A DNA stretch of 34,104 bases from Patescibacteria group bacterium (GCA_030837625.1 JAUPKF010000011.1:1-34104); one strand, 5' to 3'. Positions 23,216 through 31,476 are shown, counted from the first letter of the stretch. The notes: a model not told the origin generated them from the letters alone. Made by a program: numbers and translations.

Positions 23216-24139
23216 CTAATATTCCAAGTACATCTTATCTTTCAAGTTCTCATTCACCCGAATGACTGCGTGAAGGAGCGGCATTTTCTTTTTGGCGTCG
23301 TCATTGGCCCAATTCATAAACGCCAAAGTGTCTTTGGGTAAACACGATCCGTCAAACGGTCCGAAATTTCTGATGCCGTAATCTTTATTCCAGGCAGCTT
23401 CGGCGCTTTCCATCACTGTTTTGAAAACTTTGTCCGCGTCCACGCCGGCCGATTCCGCCACCAAACGCATCTCGTTAAAGAACGAAATTTTTGCGGCGTT
23501 ATAAATATTGTGCACGTATTTCATTATCTCCGCTTCTTTGATCGTCATATGCACGATCGGCGCTTTGAACGGCTGGTACAGTTCTTCCAAAACTTCCGCC
23601 GTTTTGAAATCGATTGAGCCAACCACCACAATCCAGGGATGCATAAAATCTTCCTCCGCTTTGACTTCCCGCAAAAATTCCGGATTCATCGCCACCGAAA
23701 AACCCGTTCCTAATTTCTTTCCGGAATACTTTTCAATTATAGGAACAAACCGGTTTTCAGTCGTCCCGGGCGGAACCGTCGAGCGAATCACAATAATGGG
23801 TTTATTGGTATTGCTCGCCAGCGCTTTTCCCAAACTGGCAATCGCCGAATCAATGAAGCGAAAATCCAGCCGGTCGTTTATAGTCGGCGTCAAAACGTTC
23901 ACCAGATAAATATCGCGATCATGGGCGCACTCGGAGCCGATATTGCAAGCCGTCAGCCCGCTTTTATTAAGCGACTCGATGAGCATCTCGTTTATGTCCA
24001 CGAAAGTCACGTCATGTCCCAAAGACAAAAGACCCTTTCCGGCCGCTTTCCCCACAAACCCACTCCCGATGATAGTTATCTTTCGAGGATTGATTTTGGG
24101 CGTTTTTACCTCCCGACTGCTACTGGTGTTGTTTTCCAT
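23216..24139 (-). CDS. Short UDP-glucose/GDP-mannose 6-dehydrogenase family protein
   Basis: 307 residues. The NAD-binding Rossmann domain has GSGFVGKAAG (25-34), followed by VIRSTVPPGTT, MNPEFLREVKAEEDFMHP, the central-domain lysine segment NIYNAAKISFFNEM and the catalytic cysteine motif GSCLPKD (Cys266). These oxidise a nucleotide sugar's C6 to a uronate in two NAD-dependent steps. AlgD and UGD enzymes are about 390-440 residues; this chain stops about 40 residues after the catalytic cysteine and lacks the C-terminal nucleotide-sugar-binding domain. Position before the Alg8-AlgG fusion suggests it makes GDP-mannuronate, but UDP-glucose cannot be excluded. The missing domain may be supplied in trans, replaced, or the protein may be altered in function. 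No Shine-Dalgarno sequence. Confidence 0.88.
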   Translation of the reverse strand: MENNTSSSREVKTPKINPRKITIIGSGFVGKAAGKGLLSLGHDVTFVDINEMLIESLNKSGLTACNIGSECAHDRDIYLVNVLTPTINDRLDFRFIDSAIASLGKALASNTNKPIIVIRSTVPPGTTENRFVPIIEKYSGKKLGTGFSVAMNPEFLREVKAEEDFMHPWIVVVGSIDFKTAEVLEELYQPFKAPIVHMTIKEAEIMKYVHNIYNAAKISFFNEMRLVAESAGVDADKVFKTVMESAEAAWNKDYGIRNFGPFDGSCLPKDTLAFMNWANDDAKKKMPLLHAVIRVNENLKDKMYLEY

Positions 24140-24197
24140 AAAATTGTTTTTAATTTTTTATTTCACCTATACTACAATAACCGCCCAATTTTATTGC

Positions 24198-24243
24198 TTT
24201 TAAAAATAAAACGAGGGAGAAGCTTCTGTTAAAACTTCTCCCT
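24198..24243 (-). terminator. Intrinsic terminator after the receiver-like gene
   Basis: On the minus strand AGGGAGAAG and CTTCTCCCT (24235-24243 and 24214-24222) form a 9-bp stem, followed by CGTTTTATTTTT (24201-24212). It lies between the small two-gene operon and the dehydrogenase gene, which starts 59 bp further on. Confidence 0.82.
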
Positions 24244-24268
24244 AAATCTGTTGAAAGAACTATGTCGA

Positions 24269-24607
24269 TTATATCCCGCAAGAGCAAATGCACTTGGCCG
24301 CCGCGGTTATTTTTCTCCTTATAGCCAAGTCGTCATCCTTTTCGCTAACAGAGATAGCATTGCCATTCAAGCTCACTATTTTCCCGATAGTTGAACCGGG
24401 CGCGTAGCTCAACTCGTCCGCGATAAAGAGCGAGTAACCCTCTCCCTCTATAATAGACGCAACTTCTCCCACAGTAGTAGCGACTTTTATCTCTAGCGGA
24501 GAAATTGCCAAGTCTGCCACTATTGCCCTTACTCGCTCCGCTAAAGAATCACGCGCGTCAAAAACCAAAAACCTCATTCCGCTACCCATCTCATATCTCT
24601 TATTCAT
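24269..24607 (-). CDS. Small unknown protein, possibly a degenerate receiver-like fold (112 aa)
   Basis: 112 residues. After MNKRYEMGSG comes MRFLVFDARDSLAERVRAIV, then alternating strands and helices (IKVATTVGEVASIIEGE, YSLFIADEL), which is similar to a response-regulator receiver pattern, with acidic residues at DARD (17-20) and D64. The usual receiver motifs are incomplete and the C-terminus has an unusual CICSC. The ATG at 24607 has AAGGGGG upstream; Met11 is an alternative. It starts 19 bp after the zinc-ribbon gene. Whether it takes part in phosphorelay cannot be said. Confidence 0.62.
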   Translation of the reverse strand: MNKRYEMGSGMRFLVFDARDSLAERVRAIVADLAISPLEIKVATTVGEVASIIEGEGYSLFIADELSYAPGSTIGKIVSLNGNAISVSEKDDDLAIRRKITAAAKCICSCGI

Positions 24608-24626
24608 AACAACCCCCTTCTTTTTG

Positions 24627-24791
24627 CTAGCACATCTTTGTAATGGAATTCCAATAGAATTGATACTCTCGACGGCACCTTGTACAAATCAGGAGCGCGC
24701 CGCAAGAATTTTCTTTGAAAGTATCAAAGCGATATCCGCAGTGATCGCACCGCCTCGCCGGAATATACTGTCTGATTGAGTTCGCCATCAT
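24627..24791 (-). CDS. Small zinc-ribbon protein (54 aa)
   Basis: 54 residues starting MMANSIRQYIPARR, with a four-cysteine zinc ribbon: CDHCGYRFDTFKENSCG followed by CTRCRREYQF (two CxxC knuckles). The ATG at 24791 is chosen because AGGAGGGG stands 8 nt upstream; an upstream in-frame ATG at 24854 lacks a ribosome binding site. It is followed 19 bp later by the receiver-like gene. Such ribbons occur in nucleic-acid-binding and rubredoxin-like small proteins. A possible -10 (TAATAT, about 24862-24867) with a TTCACC at suitable distance lies upstream. Confidence 0.68.
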   Translation of the reverse strand: MMANSIRQYIPARRCDHCGYRFDTFKENSCGALLICTRCRREYQFYWNSITKMC

Positions 24792-24910
24792 GACGCACCC
24801 CTCCTGTAGTTGAGCTTTTGAAAGAGCTTCTTCTGTTTTGTCATACCACATCACACGGTTTTTATATTAGAGCTATTACAACTATCCGGTGAAAATATTT
24901 TGCCCCAATT

Positions 24911-24941
24911 AAAAAGCCTCTCTTTTCTAAGAGAGGCTTTT
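24911..24941. terminator. Bidirectional intrinsic terminator
   Basis: AAAAGCCTCTCTT (24912-24924) pairs with AAGAGAGGCTTTT (24929-24941) around a 4-nt loop. On the minus strand it closes the 27638-25029 transcript and insulates the zinc-ribbon operon. Confidence 0.9.
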
Positions 24942-25028
24942 CCGTAATTTGGCCTAAAACTAAAATCAAACAAACTTCTTCCTTAACCACCACCAAGCAC
25001 TCAGGCCGATTCCCCGAATAAGCAAATC

Positions 25029-25208
25029 TTAAACCTTCTTTTCGCCTTTCAAAAACAAGCTCCACTGACTGGCGGCGATAAAAACAATGAGAAAAATGAA
25101 CCATACCGAGCCTTCTTCGCGAAAATTCCAGAAAAACCAAACAGCAATAACTGTCGCCGCCAACGGCATGGCGTAAGTTCTTGTTATTTTTTTCCAGTTC
25201 TTTGCCAT
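25029..25208 (-). CDS. Small two-helix membrane protein (59 aa)
   Basis: About 59 residues, MAKNWKKITRTYAMPLAA..., with two membrane helices (about 12-27 TYAMPLAATVIAVWFFW, and 35-50 VWFIFLIVFIAASQW) and a basic C-terminus (LKGEKKV). An upstream in-frame ATG at 25244 would add 12 hydrophobic residues. It follows the large repeat-protein gene by about 60 bp and precedes a terminator. No family recognised; possibly an accessory membrane subunit for its neighbour. Confidence 0.6.
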   Translation of the reverse strand: MAKNWKKITRTYAMPLAATVIAVWFFWNFREEGSVWFIFLIVFIAASQWSLFLKGEKKV

Positions 25209-25265
25209 ATATTTTTTTATAACTATTATTAATATAATCGCCATACTTTGTCGCGCTAGTCAGCG

Positions 25266-27638
25266 TCAAATAATCCATGCAAATCCGCGTCTTTTAGGAA
25301 ACAGCGACCAATTCACCGCTAGATAATAAGCTACGACTGCCGCCAGCCACATCCAAAGAGGCAAAGCGCGATCGGCGGGAGTTTGCTCTCCCAACACATT
25401 TTCCTGAGCATTGGCGGTAAATCCCAAAATATTCAAAAATCCGATCGCTTTGGGACTTCTCACTTCCCCGCTCCCGCTTCTCGTTCCCGCCGCCTCGGCC
25501 GTGTAGTTGTAAGTTTCCTTTTGTCCAGTATTCTTTATTTCAATCTCATATTCAATAAGTATCTTATCACCACTATTAAGATTCCCGATCGGCCAATGAA
25601 ACTGGCCGACTTCGCGGCCGCTCCCATCTTTCACCGCGTCAAAAACTGTCACATTCCCTACCCAAGCGTCGCTTTGATTTTCCACAATCAGAGAATTTTT
25701 GACAATTTCCCCCGGCCGGGCTTCTTCCGCGTGATCCGAGTCGCGTTGGACTGAAAGCGCGTAGCTGTATTCTCCATAATCGTATACCCGGCTTGTTCTC
25801 GCGGAACTATCTTCATCGTGATAATCATAATCATAATGAACCGTCTCGACAGTTTCACTTTCCTCTTCAGGAAATATTTCTTCGCCGCCCATGCCGTCGT
25901 CCGGCGAAGCGAATACCGCGTTTCCCCGCCAAAAGCCAAAATTGTTAACGATGGCAAAAAACCAGTTGTCGCCGACGATGTTGGTATTAATTAAATTAAA
26001 CACTCCGGCTCGAGCAAAAGCATCGCCGGTTTTGACACTGGCATTGCTCGCTTCACTCGAATCCGCGCTATTCGCGACAATAGAGTTATTACCCGTGTTA
26101 GCGGAAGCTTCCACGGTATTTTTCACCCGCGCCACGTTTTGGTTTCTGATAGACAAAATCAGGCTCTCGGGATTTCGTCCCTCCTCTTCGGAAAAATCAT
26201 ATTCAAAAGTTTCGTGTTCTTCGGGATCATCATTCCAACCGATAACCCGTCCGACCCAGTCGCCCATATCATTGATCATCAGAAAAAACCAGTTATTTTT
26301 AACGATGTTGGTATTGACGATAGTCCTGGCGTCCGCCTCGGCCGTCGCGTCGCCAGTCGCGATACTATCCGCCTTATCCGCGTCTGGATCCATGCTATCT
26401 GCGTCCGTGTACGCACCAACGAAGTTATGCCCCGTGTCAGCCGACGCCAAGACATTATTTACCGCTTCCGCCACATTCTCGTTTACAATTTCCGCTGCCG
26501 CGATTTCTCTCGCCATCGGCACTGTTAGCGCTTCCGGACTGGGCACGATAAGATCGCCCGTCCAGCTTCCAAAAATATTGATCACCGCCAAAAGCCAGTT
26601 CTCGCCAAAAATATTGGTGTTTACAATGTTAACCGCGCTGGCCGTTGCCGCCGCGTCTCCGGTTTCAATTTCCGCCCTCGCCAGCGTCCCATCCGCAACG
26701 ACAATATTATCTCCCGTACTGGCCGCCGCCGTAACGGTATTTTCCACATCCGCCTCGTTTATATTTTCCAATATGATTCGCGTTTCTTCTTTGGAAACAT
26801 TTGTTTCCTTCTCTCGAGTTTTTTCCAAGAGATCCGAGAAAAGAAAAAGAAGATCGATATCCCCCCTATATTCGCCGTAAATGTTCTCTATTATTTCTTC
26901 TTTGTTTTCGCTGACTATATTAGTATTAACTTCATTGATAACCGCCGCTCCGCTAAAAGCGTCGCCGGTTTCAACTGCGGCGTCCGCTTCACCCGTTTCG
27001 ACAGTTATTTGTTCCAGATCATCCGCCATACCCTCCGCGGCTTCCACTGGCTCATCCGCGTCCGCGTCGTTATTTGCATATTCATCGACGGCGATATCGT
27101 CCGCGCCCGCGGAATTTTCTCCAGTATTGGCGGCCGCCTCTACGTTATCCAAAATTTGGGCTTCGTTGGTATTTTCCACGGAAATTCCCTCCGGCTGATT
27201 TTCTCCAAAACCGCTCTCCTTCCCGCCAGCCGTCTCGCCGGATTCTGTTTCCCCATCAGCCGCGCCATCTTCTTTTGTTTCTATATTCTCCGCGTCCGCG
27301 CTATCCTCTTCCCCCTCTCCGTCAGCCGTTTCTTCTTCGACTGAACTTTTTTCGTTTTCGACGGCTTTGATTTCTTCTTCCTGGGTATCTTTCTGGTCAT
27401 CTTTATCTTTATCTTTTTCTTCTCCGCCGTCTTCGTTTTCCCCGTCATCAGTCTTCTCTTCCTCAGACTTTTCTTCGTCGGTTTTTTCCTCGTTCTCCGA
27501 CTCCTGTTGCGTGGAATCAGAAGAAGAAACTTCTTCAGCCAGCGCGACCAGTATCGGCAACTGTTGGTATGCCGCCAGCGTAAAAACCAGAAACCCCGCC
27601 AAAACCGCGCTTTTATATTTTCTAAATGCTCTTGTCAT
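25266..27638 (-). CDS. Secreted, C-terminally anchored four-repeat surface protein
   Basis: 790 residues from the ATG at 27638, chosen because it places a normal signal peptide (about 1-35, ending ALVALA-EE pattern) at the N-terminus; an open frame to 27764 with an ATG pair near 27749 could add about 37-42 basic residues. Residues 36-155 are a highly acidic low-complexity stretch. Four repeats of about 75-110 residues follow (155-264, 290-366, 384-468, 497-578), each with an NTGxN turn, a (V/I)xTGDAxA turn, an NTNI motif and a W-rich end such as NWFFAIVNNFGFWRG. About 636-725 resembles a DUF11/CARDB-type beta-sandwich. A C-terminal helix (about 759-780) plus PKRR anchors it. Probably a cell-surface adhesin or stalk; function unknown. 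The next gene shares the TGD/TGN motifs. Confidence 0.85.
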   Translation of the reverse strand: MTRAFRKYKSAVLAGFLVFTLAAYQQLPILVALAEEVSSSDSTQQESENEEKTDEEKSEEEKTDDGENEDGGEEKDKDKDDQKDTQEEEIKAVENEKSSVEEETADGEGEEDSADAENIETKEDGAADGETESGETAGGKESGFGENQPEGISVENTNEAQILDNVEAAANTGENSAGADDIAVDEYANNDADADEPVEAAEGMADDLEQITVETGEADAAVETGDAFSGAAVINEVNTNIVSENKEEIIENIYGEYRGDIDLLFLFSDLLEKTREKETNVSKEETRIILENINEADVENTVTAAASTGDNIVVADGTLARAEIETGDAAATASAVNIVNTNIFGENWLLAVINIFGSWTGDLIVPSPEALTVPMAREIAAAEIVNENVAEAVNNVLASADTGHNFVGAYTDADSMDPDADKADSIATGDATAEADARTIVNTNIVKNNWFFLMINDMGDWVGRVIGWNDDPEEHETFEYDFSEEEGRNPESLILSIRNQNVARVKNTVEASANTGNNSIVANSADSSEASNASVKTGDAFARAGVFNLINTNIVGDNWFFAIVNNFGFWRGNAVFASPDDGMGGEEIFPEEESETVETVHYDYDYHDEDSSARTSRVYDYGEYSYALSVQRDSDHAEEARPGEIVKNSLIVENQSDAWVGNVTVFDAVKDGSGREVGQFHWPIGNLNSGDKILIEYEIEIKNTGQKETYNYTAEAAGTRSGSGEVRSPKAIGFLNILGFTANAQENVLGEQTPADRALPLWMWLAAVVAYYLAVNWSLFPKRRGFAWII

Positions 27639-27773
27639 ATTTGTAAAGTTATTTGATACTAACTTGAATCGTCTTTTCCCAAAGACAACCCGAGTCCGCG
27701 TCCAATAAGTTTCCAGTTGTCCGGAAGAGCGGAAGCGAGGCCTCATCATCCGCCTTCCGAACAATGGAAAGTG

Positions 27774-28337
27774 CTACTCAATTTTAGTCACGTTGGATCC
27801 AATTACGATAAAGGCGCTGGCGCCCGAATCAGCGTTGCCAGTCTCAATCTCCGCTTCGCCCCCGTAGCTATAGATCGCGTTTTCTCCCGTTTCGGCTTCC
27901 GATTTCACATAGCTGTCCACGTAGGAATAGTTATCGTTTTTAACGTAAACCTTTCCTTTGTAGGGAGCTTCGGCTTCCGTGTAATTGTCTCCCACGTAAA
28001 TTTCCGCTCCGGCGTAAGACTCGGCTTTGCCGGTATCAATGTCCGCTTCACTTTTGTCGGGTTTATTGTAATCATTTCGATAGTTCTTCCGAGGCTGCGT
28101 TTCTTTTTTCTTATCGGATCCGATAACGATTTTGTTATCCCCGGTTTCGGCTTCAGACTTGACTTCGCTTTTGAGATGGGTCGTGTTTTTGCTTTCCACT
28201 TTCACTTCCGGAACCGAATCCTTTTTCGAATAGGAATGACGATCGGGTTTCGGCATAAAAGCCAAAGTTGTTCCGGCAGTCATAGCGAAAGCTACTGCCA
28301 AAGCGAATATTGAGAGTCCCAGTTTCTTGATGTTCAT
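27774..28337 (-). CDS. Secreted protein with TGD/TGE motifs, companion of the four-repeat protein
   Basis: 187 residues. Clear signal peptide MNIKKLGLSIFALAVAFAMT with a probable cleavage after TLA (about residue 26). The mature part is hydrophilic and Tyr/Ser/Glu/Lys-rich, with repeated SEAETGDNKIVIGS, EADIDTGKAESYAG, SEAETGENAIYSYG and EAEIETGNADSGASAFIVIG units. The same (E/A)TG(D/E/N)xA chemistry occurs in the large protein encoded downstream, which suggests a shared repeat fold and a common assembly. The ribosome binding site is near perfect (GGGAGGTGAT, 3 nt before the ATG), unlike the core genes. An intrinsic-terminator-like hairpin in its leader could allow attenuation. Confidence 0.85.
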   Translation of the reverse strand: MNIKKLGLSIFALAVAFAMTAGTTLAFMPKPDRHSYSKKDSVPEVKVESKNTTHLKSEVKSEAETGDNKIVIGSDKKKETQPRKNYRNDYNKPDKSEADIDTGKAESYAGAEIYVGDNYTEAEAPYKGKVYVKNDNYSYVDSYVKSEAETGENAIYSYGGEAEIETGNADSGASAFIVIGSNVTKIE

Positions 28338-28382
28338 ATTATCACCTCCCTTCCGATTGTGCTTTTATCTGCCTTGATTATT

Positions 28383-28411
28383 GAAAATAAAAGAACAGCT
28401 TGTCGCTGTTC
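28383..28411 (-). terminator. Terminator-like hairpin in the leader of the secreted-protein gene
   Basis: On the minus strand GAACAGC/GCTGTTC (28405-28411 and 28393-28399) form a 7-bp stem with 5-nt loop, followed by TTTTATTTTC (28383-28392). It lies 55 bp upstream of the 28337 start codon, after the secA terminator. Either it ends a short transcript or it attenuates the surface-protein operon. Nothing else is recognised between 28412 and 28600. Confidence 0.65.
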
Positions 28412-28637
28412 CATTCGAAAACCGGCCGCTTGTGTCAGGCAAATTTCCCCGAGCCGAATATCTAGAACTGATAATTTCATATTTCTGTTTTTGTAATGTA
28501 TTACCAAGCAATCACGCTTCATTGGAATCTACTACCACCAACCCGCCATTCTTATTTCATCCACCCTTTGCGCTCCCTTTTCTCATCTTTATAAACCTGT
28601 TATATAATATGCTATGAAAAATAATTCACCTCAAACC

Positions 28638-28668
28638 AAAAAACCGCCCCGCTGAACGGGACGGTTTT
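28638..28668. terminator. secA terminator
   Basis: AAAACCG plus CCCG pair with CGGG plus CGGTTTT around a short loop, one mismatch pair between them (28640-28668), with TTTTTT on the minus strand (28638-28643). It is 30 bp after the secA stop codon and works in either direction. Confidence 0.88.
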
Positions 28669-28698
28669 CATTTTGGCTTTTACCCTGCCGGCTATTTC

Positions 28699-31362
28699 CT
28701 ACTTCCCATGACACTTCTTATACTTCTTTCCTGACCCACATGGACAGGGATCGTTTCGGCCGACTTTATTATCATTAACGATTGGCTTTAATTCGCTTCC
28801 CTCTTTCTTCCCCGCGCCCTTGTCCGCTGAAGCTTTAGCGTAGGCGCCAAACTGCTCCACTTCTTCCGCTCCTTTGTAATTCAAATTTTCCAAGACGCGC
28901 GTTTCCTGCCGGGGAGCCGCCAGCGTTACGCGAAAAACAGTGTGGACGATGGTGGAACGGACATTGTCCAACAGGCGCGAAAACATGTGAAAAGCTTCCC
29001 GCTTATACTCAATAAGCGGATCCCTTTGCCCATATCCGCGCAGCCCGATGCCTTCGCGAAGATAATCAATCTCGTCCAGATGATTCATCCACATCGTATC
29101 AAAAGTTTCCAGCATCAAGGACTTCTCGACAGAACGCATATTTTCTGCGCCAATTTCCTGCTCTTTCCGGTTATAGGCTTCCTTGGCGGCGCCAATCAGA
29201 TGCTCCCCGATCATCCCGATTTTTTCCGCCGCGTTCTTGGCTTTGTCCTTTCTGATTTCCTTTATTTTAGAAAAAGAAGCCTCCGGAACCGGCATCATGT
29301 TTTTTATGCTTTCGCGGATTTCTTCGATTTGCCATTCGTTTTCCTCCCCGACGCAACGCGCCGCTGTCAAATTCTCTATTTCTTCAACGATAAGTCCCAG
29401 CATCTCTCTTTTAGTGTCGGCCGATATCAAAATCTCCTTCCTTCTTTTGTAAATAACTTCCCGCTGCCTGTTCATCACATCATCGTATTCCAAGACGTGT
29501 TTTCGAATGTCAAAGTTAAACCCTTCGATTTTTGACTGGGCGTTTTCGATCGTACGGGAAATTATTTTGTTTTGAATCGGCTGATCTTCCGGCAAGCCCA
29601 GCGTGTTCATAATGTTTATCAGTTTGTCCCCGCCGAAACGCCGCATCAACTCGTCTTCCAACGACACGAAAAACTGCGACATGCCCGGATCGCCCTGGCG
29701 TCCGGCCCGGCCGCGCAACTGATTGTCGATCCGGCGGGCTTCATGCCTTTCCGTTCCTAATATAAACAGACCGCCAAGTTCGCGCACGCCTTCGCCCAGC
29801 TTGATGTCCGTTCCGCGTCCGGCCATATTGGTGGCGATCGTTACCGCGCCAAGTTGCCCGGCTTCCGCCACGATAAGCGCTTCTTTCTCGTGCTGTTTGG
29901 CGTTCAAGACTTTGTGTTCTACTCCGAACCGCGAAAGTAAAGCGCTCAGATATTCCGATTTTTCAATCGCGATTGTTCCCACCAAAATCGGCTGCCCCGC
30001 CTTATGCACTTCTTTTATTTTCTCGCAAATAGCGTCGAATTTTCCTTTTTCGGATTTATAAATTATATCCGGCAAATCTTTCCTTATCATGGGTTTATTG
30101 GTCGGAATTTCAACCGCTTCGATGCTGTAAACTTTGAAAAATTCCTCGGCCGAAGTCATCGCCGTTCCGGTCATGCCGGAAAGTTTTTGGTACATCCGAA
30201 AATAATTTTGGAAAGTAATGGTCGCCAGCGTCCGCGATTCCTTTTGCACCCGCACGCCTTCTTTGGCTTCAATGGCCTGATGCAATCCCTCGCTGTAGCG
30301 TCGGCCCGGCATCAAGCGCCCCGTAAAATCGTCCACAATAATTACTTCGTCGTCCCCGCCTGCCGGCGAGGCAGGCTTCACGACATAATCGCGATCGCGC
30401 GCGAATATTATTTGGGCTTTCAACGCCTGCTCCAAATGATGAACATAATTTATTTTTCCGGATTCATAAATGTTTCCCACCCCCAGCCATTTCTCAATTT
30501 TGGAAATGCCTTCGTCGGTTATCGTCACAGCCTTCATTTTTTCGTCCACTTCGTAATCATCTTTGTGTTTCAAACGGGGAACCAGCGAGGCGAACTGCTG
30601 GTACATCTTGGTCGATTCGCTGTCCGGCGCGCTGATGATCAGCGGTGTCCTGGCTTCATCGATCAAAATCGAATCCACTTCGTCCACAATGGCGAAATTG
30701 GGTTCCCTTTGCACCATTTGGGAAAGATCGCGCACCATATTGTCGCGCAGATAATCAAAACCGAACTCGTTGTTGGTGCCGTAAGTGACATCGGCGGCGT
30801 ACGCTTCGCGGCGTGTTACCTCGATCATATTTTCCATTTCCACACTGACCTCGTTGCCATCGACTATTTTGGGAGCGTAAATGTATGACGCGTCATGGAT
30901 AATGCAAGCAGTGGATATTCCCAAAAAATACAAAATCGACCCCATCCAATTGGCGTCTCTTTTGGCCAGATAATCATTGACAGTAACCAGATGCACTCCG
31001 CGCCCGGTTACGGCGTTAAGATACATCGGCAGCAGCGCCGTGTGCGTTTTTCCTTCGCCGGTTTTCATCTCGGCAATCTTGCCTTGATGAAGCACGATTC
31101 CTCCCAGCATCTGCGCGTCAAAAAGACGCTTATCGTCCACCCTTCTCACTGCTTCCCGCACCACGGCAAACGCCTCCGGCAAGATATCATCCAGTGTTTC
31201 GTTCTTTTTCAGTCGTTCTCGAAATTCCGCGGTCTTCGCCTGGAGTTCGGCGTCCGAAAGTTTCTCAATTGCCGGCTCAAACGAGTTTATTTTCTCCACA
31301 ATCGGCCAAAGCTTGGCGATTTCCCGCTCATTGGAACCGAACAGTTTTTTTATAATATTCAT
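28699..31362 (-). CDS. secA: Preprotein translocase ATPase SecA
   Basis: 887-residue DEAD-like motor ATPase that drives preproteins through SecYEG. Walker A is in [20 protein letters not shown], Walker B/DEAD-equivalent in [19 protein letters not shown], then [29 protein letters not shown] and [18 protein letters not shown]. The C-terminal zinc finger is complete ([19 protein letters not shown]). Two in-frame insertions are visible: PASPAGG at about 329-336, encoded by a GCCTGCC palindrome, and [11 protein letters not shown] at about 839-850, encoded by a second palindrome. With SecD and SecF in the window, the export pathway is well represented. No Shine-Dalgarno sequence precedes the ATG. 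Confidence 0.97.
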   Translation of the reverse strand: MNIIKKLFGSNEREIAKLWPIVEKINSFEPAIEKLSDAELQAKTAEFRERLKKNETLDDILPEAFAVVREAVRRVDDKRLFDAQMLGGIVLHQGKIAEMKTGEGKTHTALLPMYLNAVTGRGVHLVTVNDYLAKRDANWMGSILYFLGISTACIIHDASYIYAPKIVDGNEVSVEMENMIEVTRREAYAADVTYGTNNEFGFDYLRDNMVRDLSQMVQREPNFAIVDEVDSILIDEARTPLIISAPDSESTKMYQQFASLVPRLKHKDDYEVDEKMKAVTITDEGISKIEKWLGVGNIYESGKINYVHHLEQALKAQIIFARDRDYVVKPASPAGGDDEVIIVDDFTGRLMPGRRYSEGLHQAIEAKEGVRVQKESRTLATITFQNYFRMYQKLSGMTGTAMTSAEEFFKVYSIEAVEIPTNKPMIRKDLPDIIYKSEKGKFDAICEKIKEVHKAGQPILVGTIAIEKSEYLSALLSRFGVEHKVLNAKQHEKEALIVAEAGQLGAVTIATNMAGRGTDIKLGEGVRELGGLFILGTERHEARRIDNQLRGRAGRQGDPGMSQFFVSLEDELMRRFGGDKLINIMNTLGLPEDQPIQNKIISRTIENAQSKIEGFNFDIRKHVLEYDDVMNRQREVIYKRRKEILISADTKREMLGLIVEEIENLTAARCVGEENEWQIEEIRESIKNMMPVPEASFSKIKEIRKDKAKNAAEKIGMIGEHLIGAAKEAYNRKEQEIGAENMRSVEKSLMLETFDTMWMNHLDEIDYLREGIGLRGYGQRDPLIEYKREAFHMFSRLLDNVRSTIVHTVFRVTLAAPRQETRVLENLNYKGAEEVEQFGAYAKASADKGAGKKEGSELKPIVNDNKVGRNDPCPCGSGKKYKKCHGK
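28814..28847. repeat. Palindromic insertion near the SecA C-terminus
   Basis: GCGCC (28814-28818) and GGCGC (28843-28847) enclose CGCT...AGCG and a central AAGCTT, forming an imperfect 34-nt palindrome. It encodes [12 protein letters not shown] in the flexible linker before the zinc finger. Confidence 0.65.
30358..30376. repeat. GCCTGCC palindromic insertion in secA
   Basis: GCCTGCC (30358-30364) and GGCAGGC (30370-30376) form a 7-bp stem with 5-nt loop. Translated it gives KPASPAGG between DYVV and [11 protein letters not shown], where SecA normally has a short turn such as KDG. Confidence 0.72.
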
Positions 31363-31450
31363 AAAACCAAAATCTAACGGACAGTCCGCTTTGCATAAAA
31401 TTACCTCATAATCTTACACCACCAAAAGACTTTTGTCTATCCGACAACGC

Positions 31451-31476
31451 AAAAAGCGGACAGTCCGCGTCCGCTT
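31451..31476 (-). terminator. Terminator after the 175-residue gene
   Basis: On the minus strand AAGCGGAC and GTCCGCTT (31469-31476 with 31454-31461) form an 8-bp stem, followed by a run of five T (31451-31455). A shorter CGGACAGTCCG palindrome (31378-31388) lies just upstream of secA. Apart from these, nothing is recognised in 31363-31559. Confidence 0.75.

Noticed and set aside
24862-25278. Minus-strand open frame of 138 codons
   Set aside because: It reads through a perfect bidirectional terminator (24911-24941) and overlaps the better-supported two-helix membrane protein in another frame. The composition is that of a shadow.
25891-26880. Long plus-strand frame of 329 codons opposite the repeat surface protein
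   Set aside because: It is a shadow of the GC-biased repeats of the minus-strand gene, with low-complexity Ser/Ala-rich translation and no start signals. The same applies to 8410-9429 and 1702-2289.
28334-28522. Minus-strand open frame of 62 codons upstream of the secreted-protein gene
   Set aside because: It contains the terminator-like hairpin, has no ribosome binding site and no recognisable protein features.
28614-28655. Plus-strand 13-codon frame (MKNNSPQTKKPPR) after a TATAAT-like box
   Set aside because: The box at about 28603 has no well-placed -35, there is no ribosome binding site, and the frame runs into the secA terminator stem.
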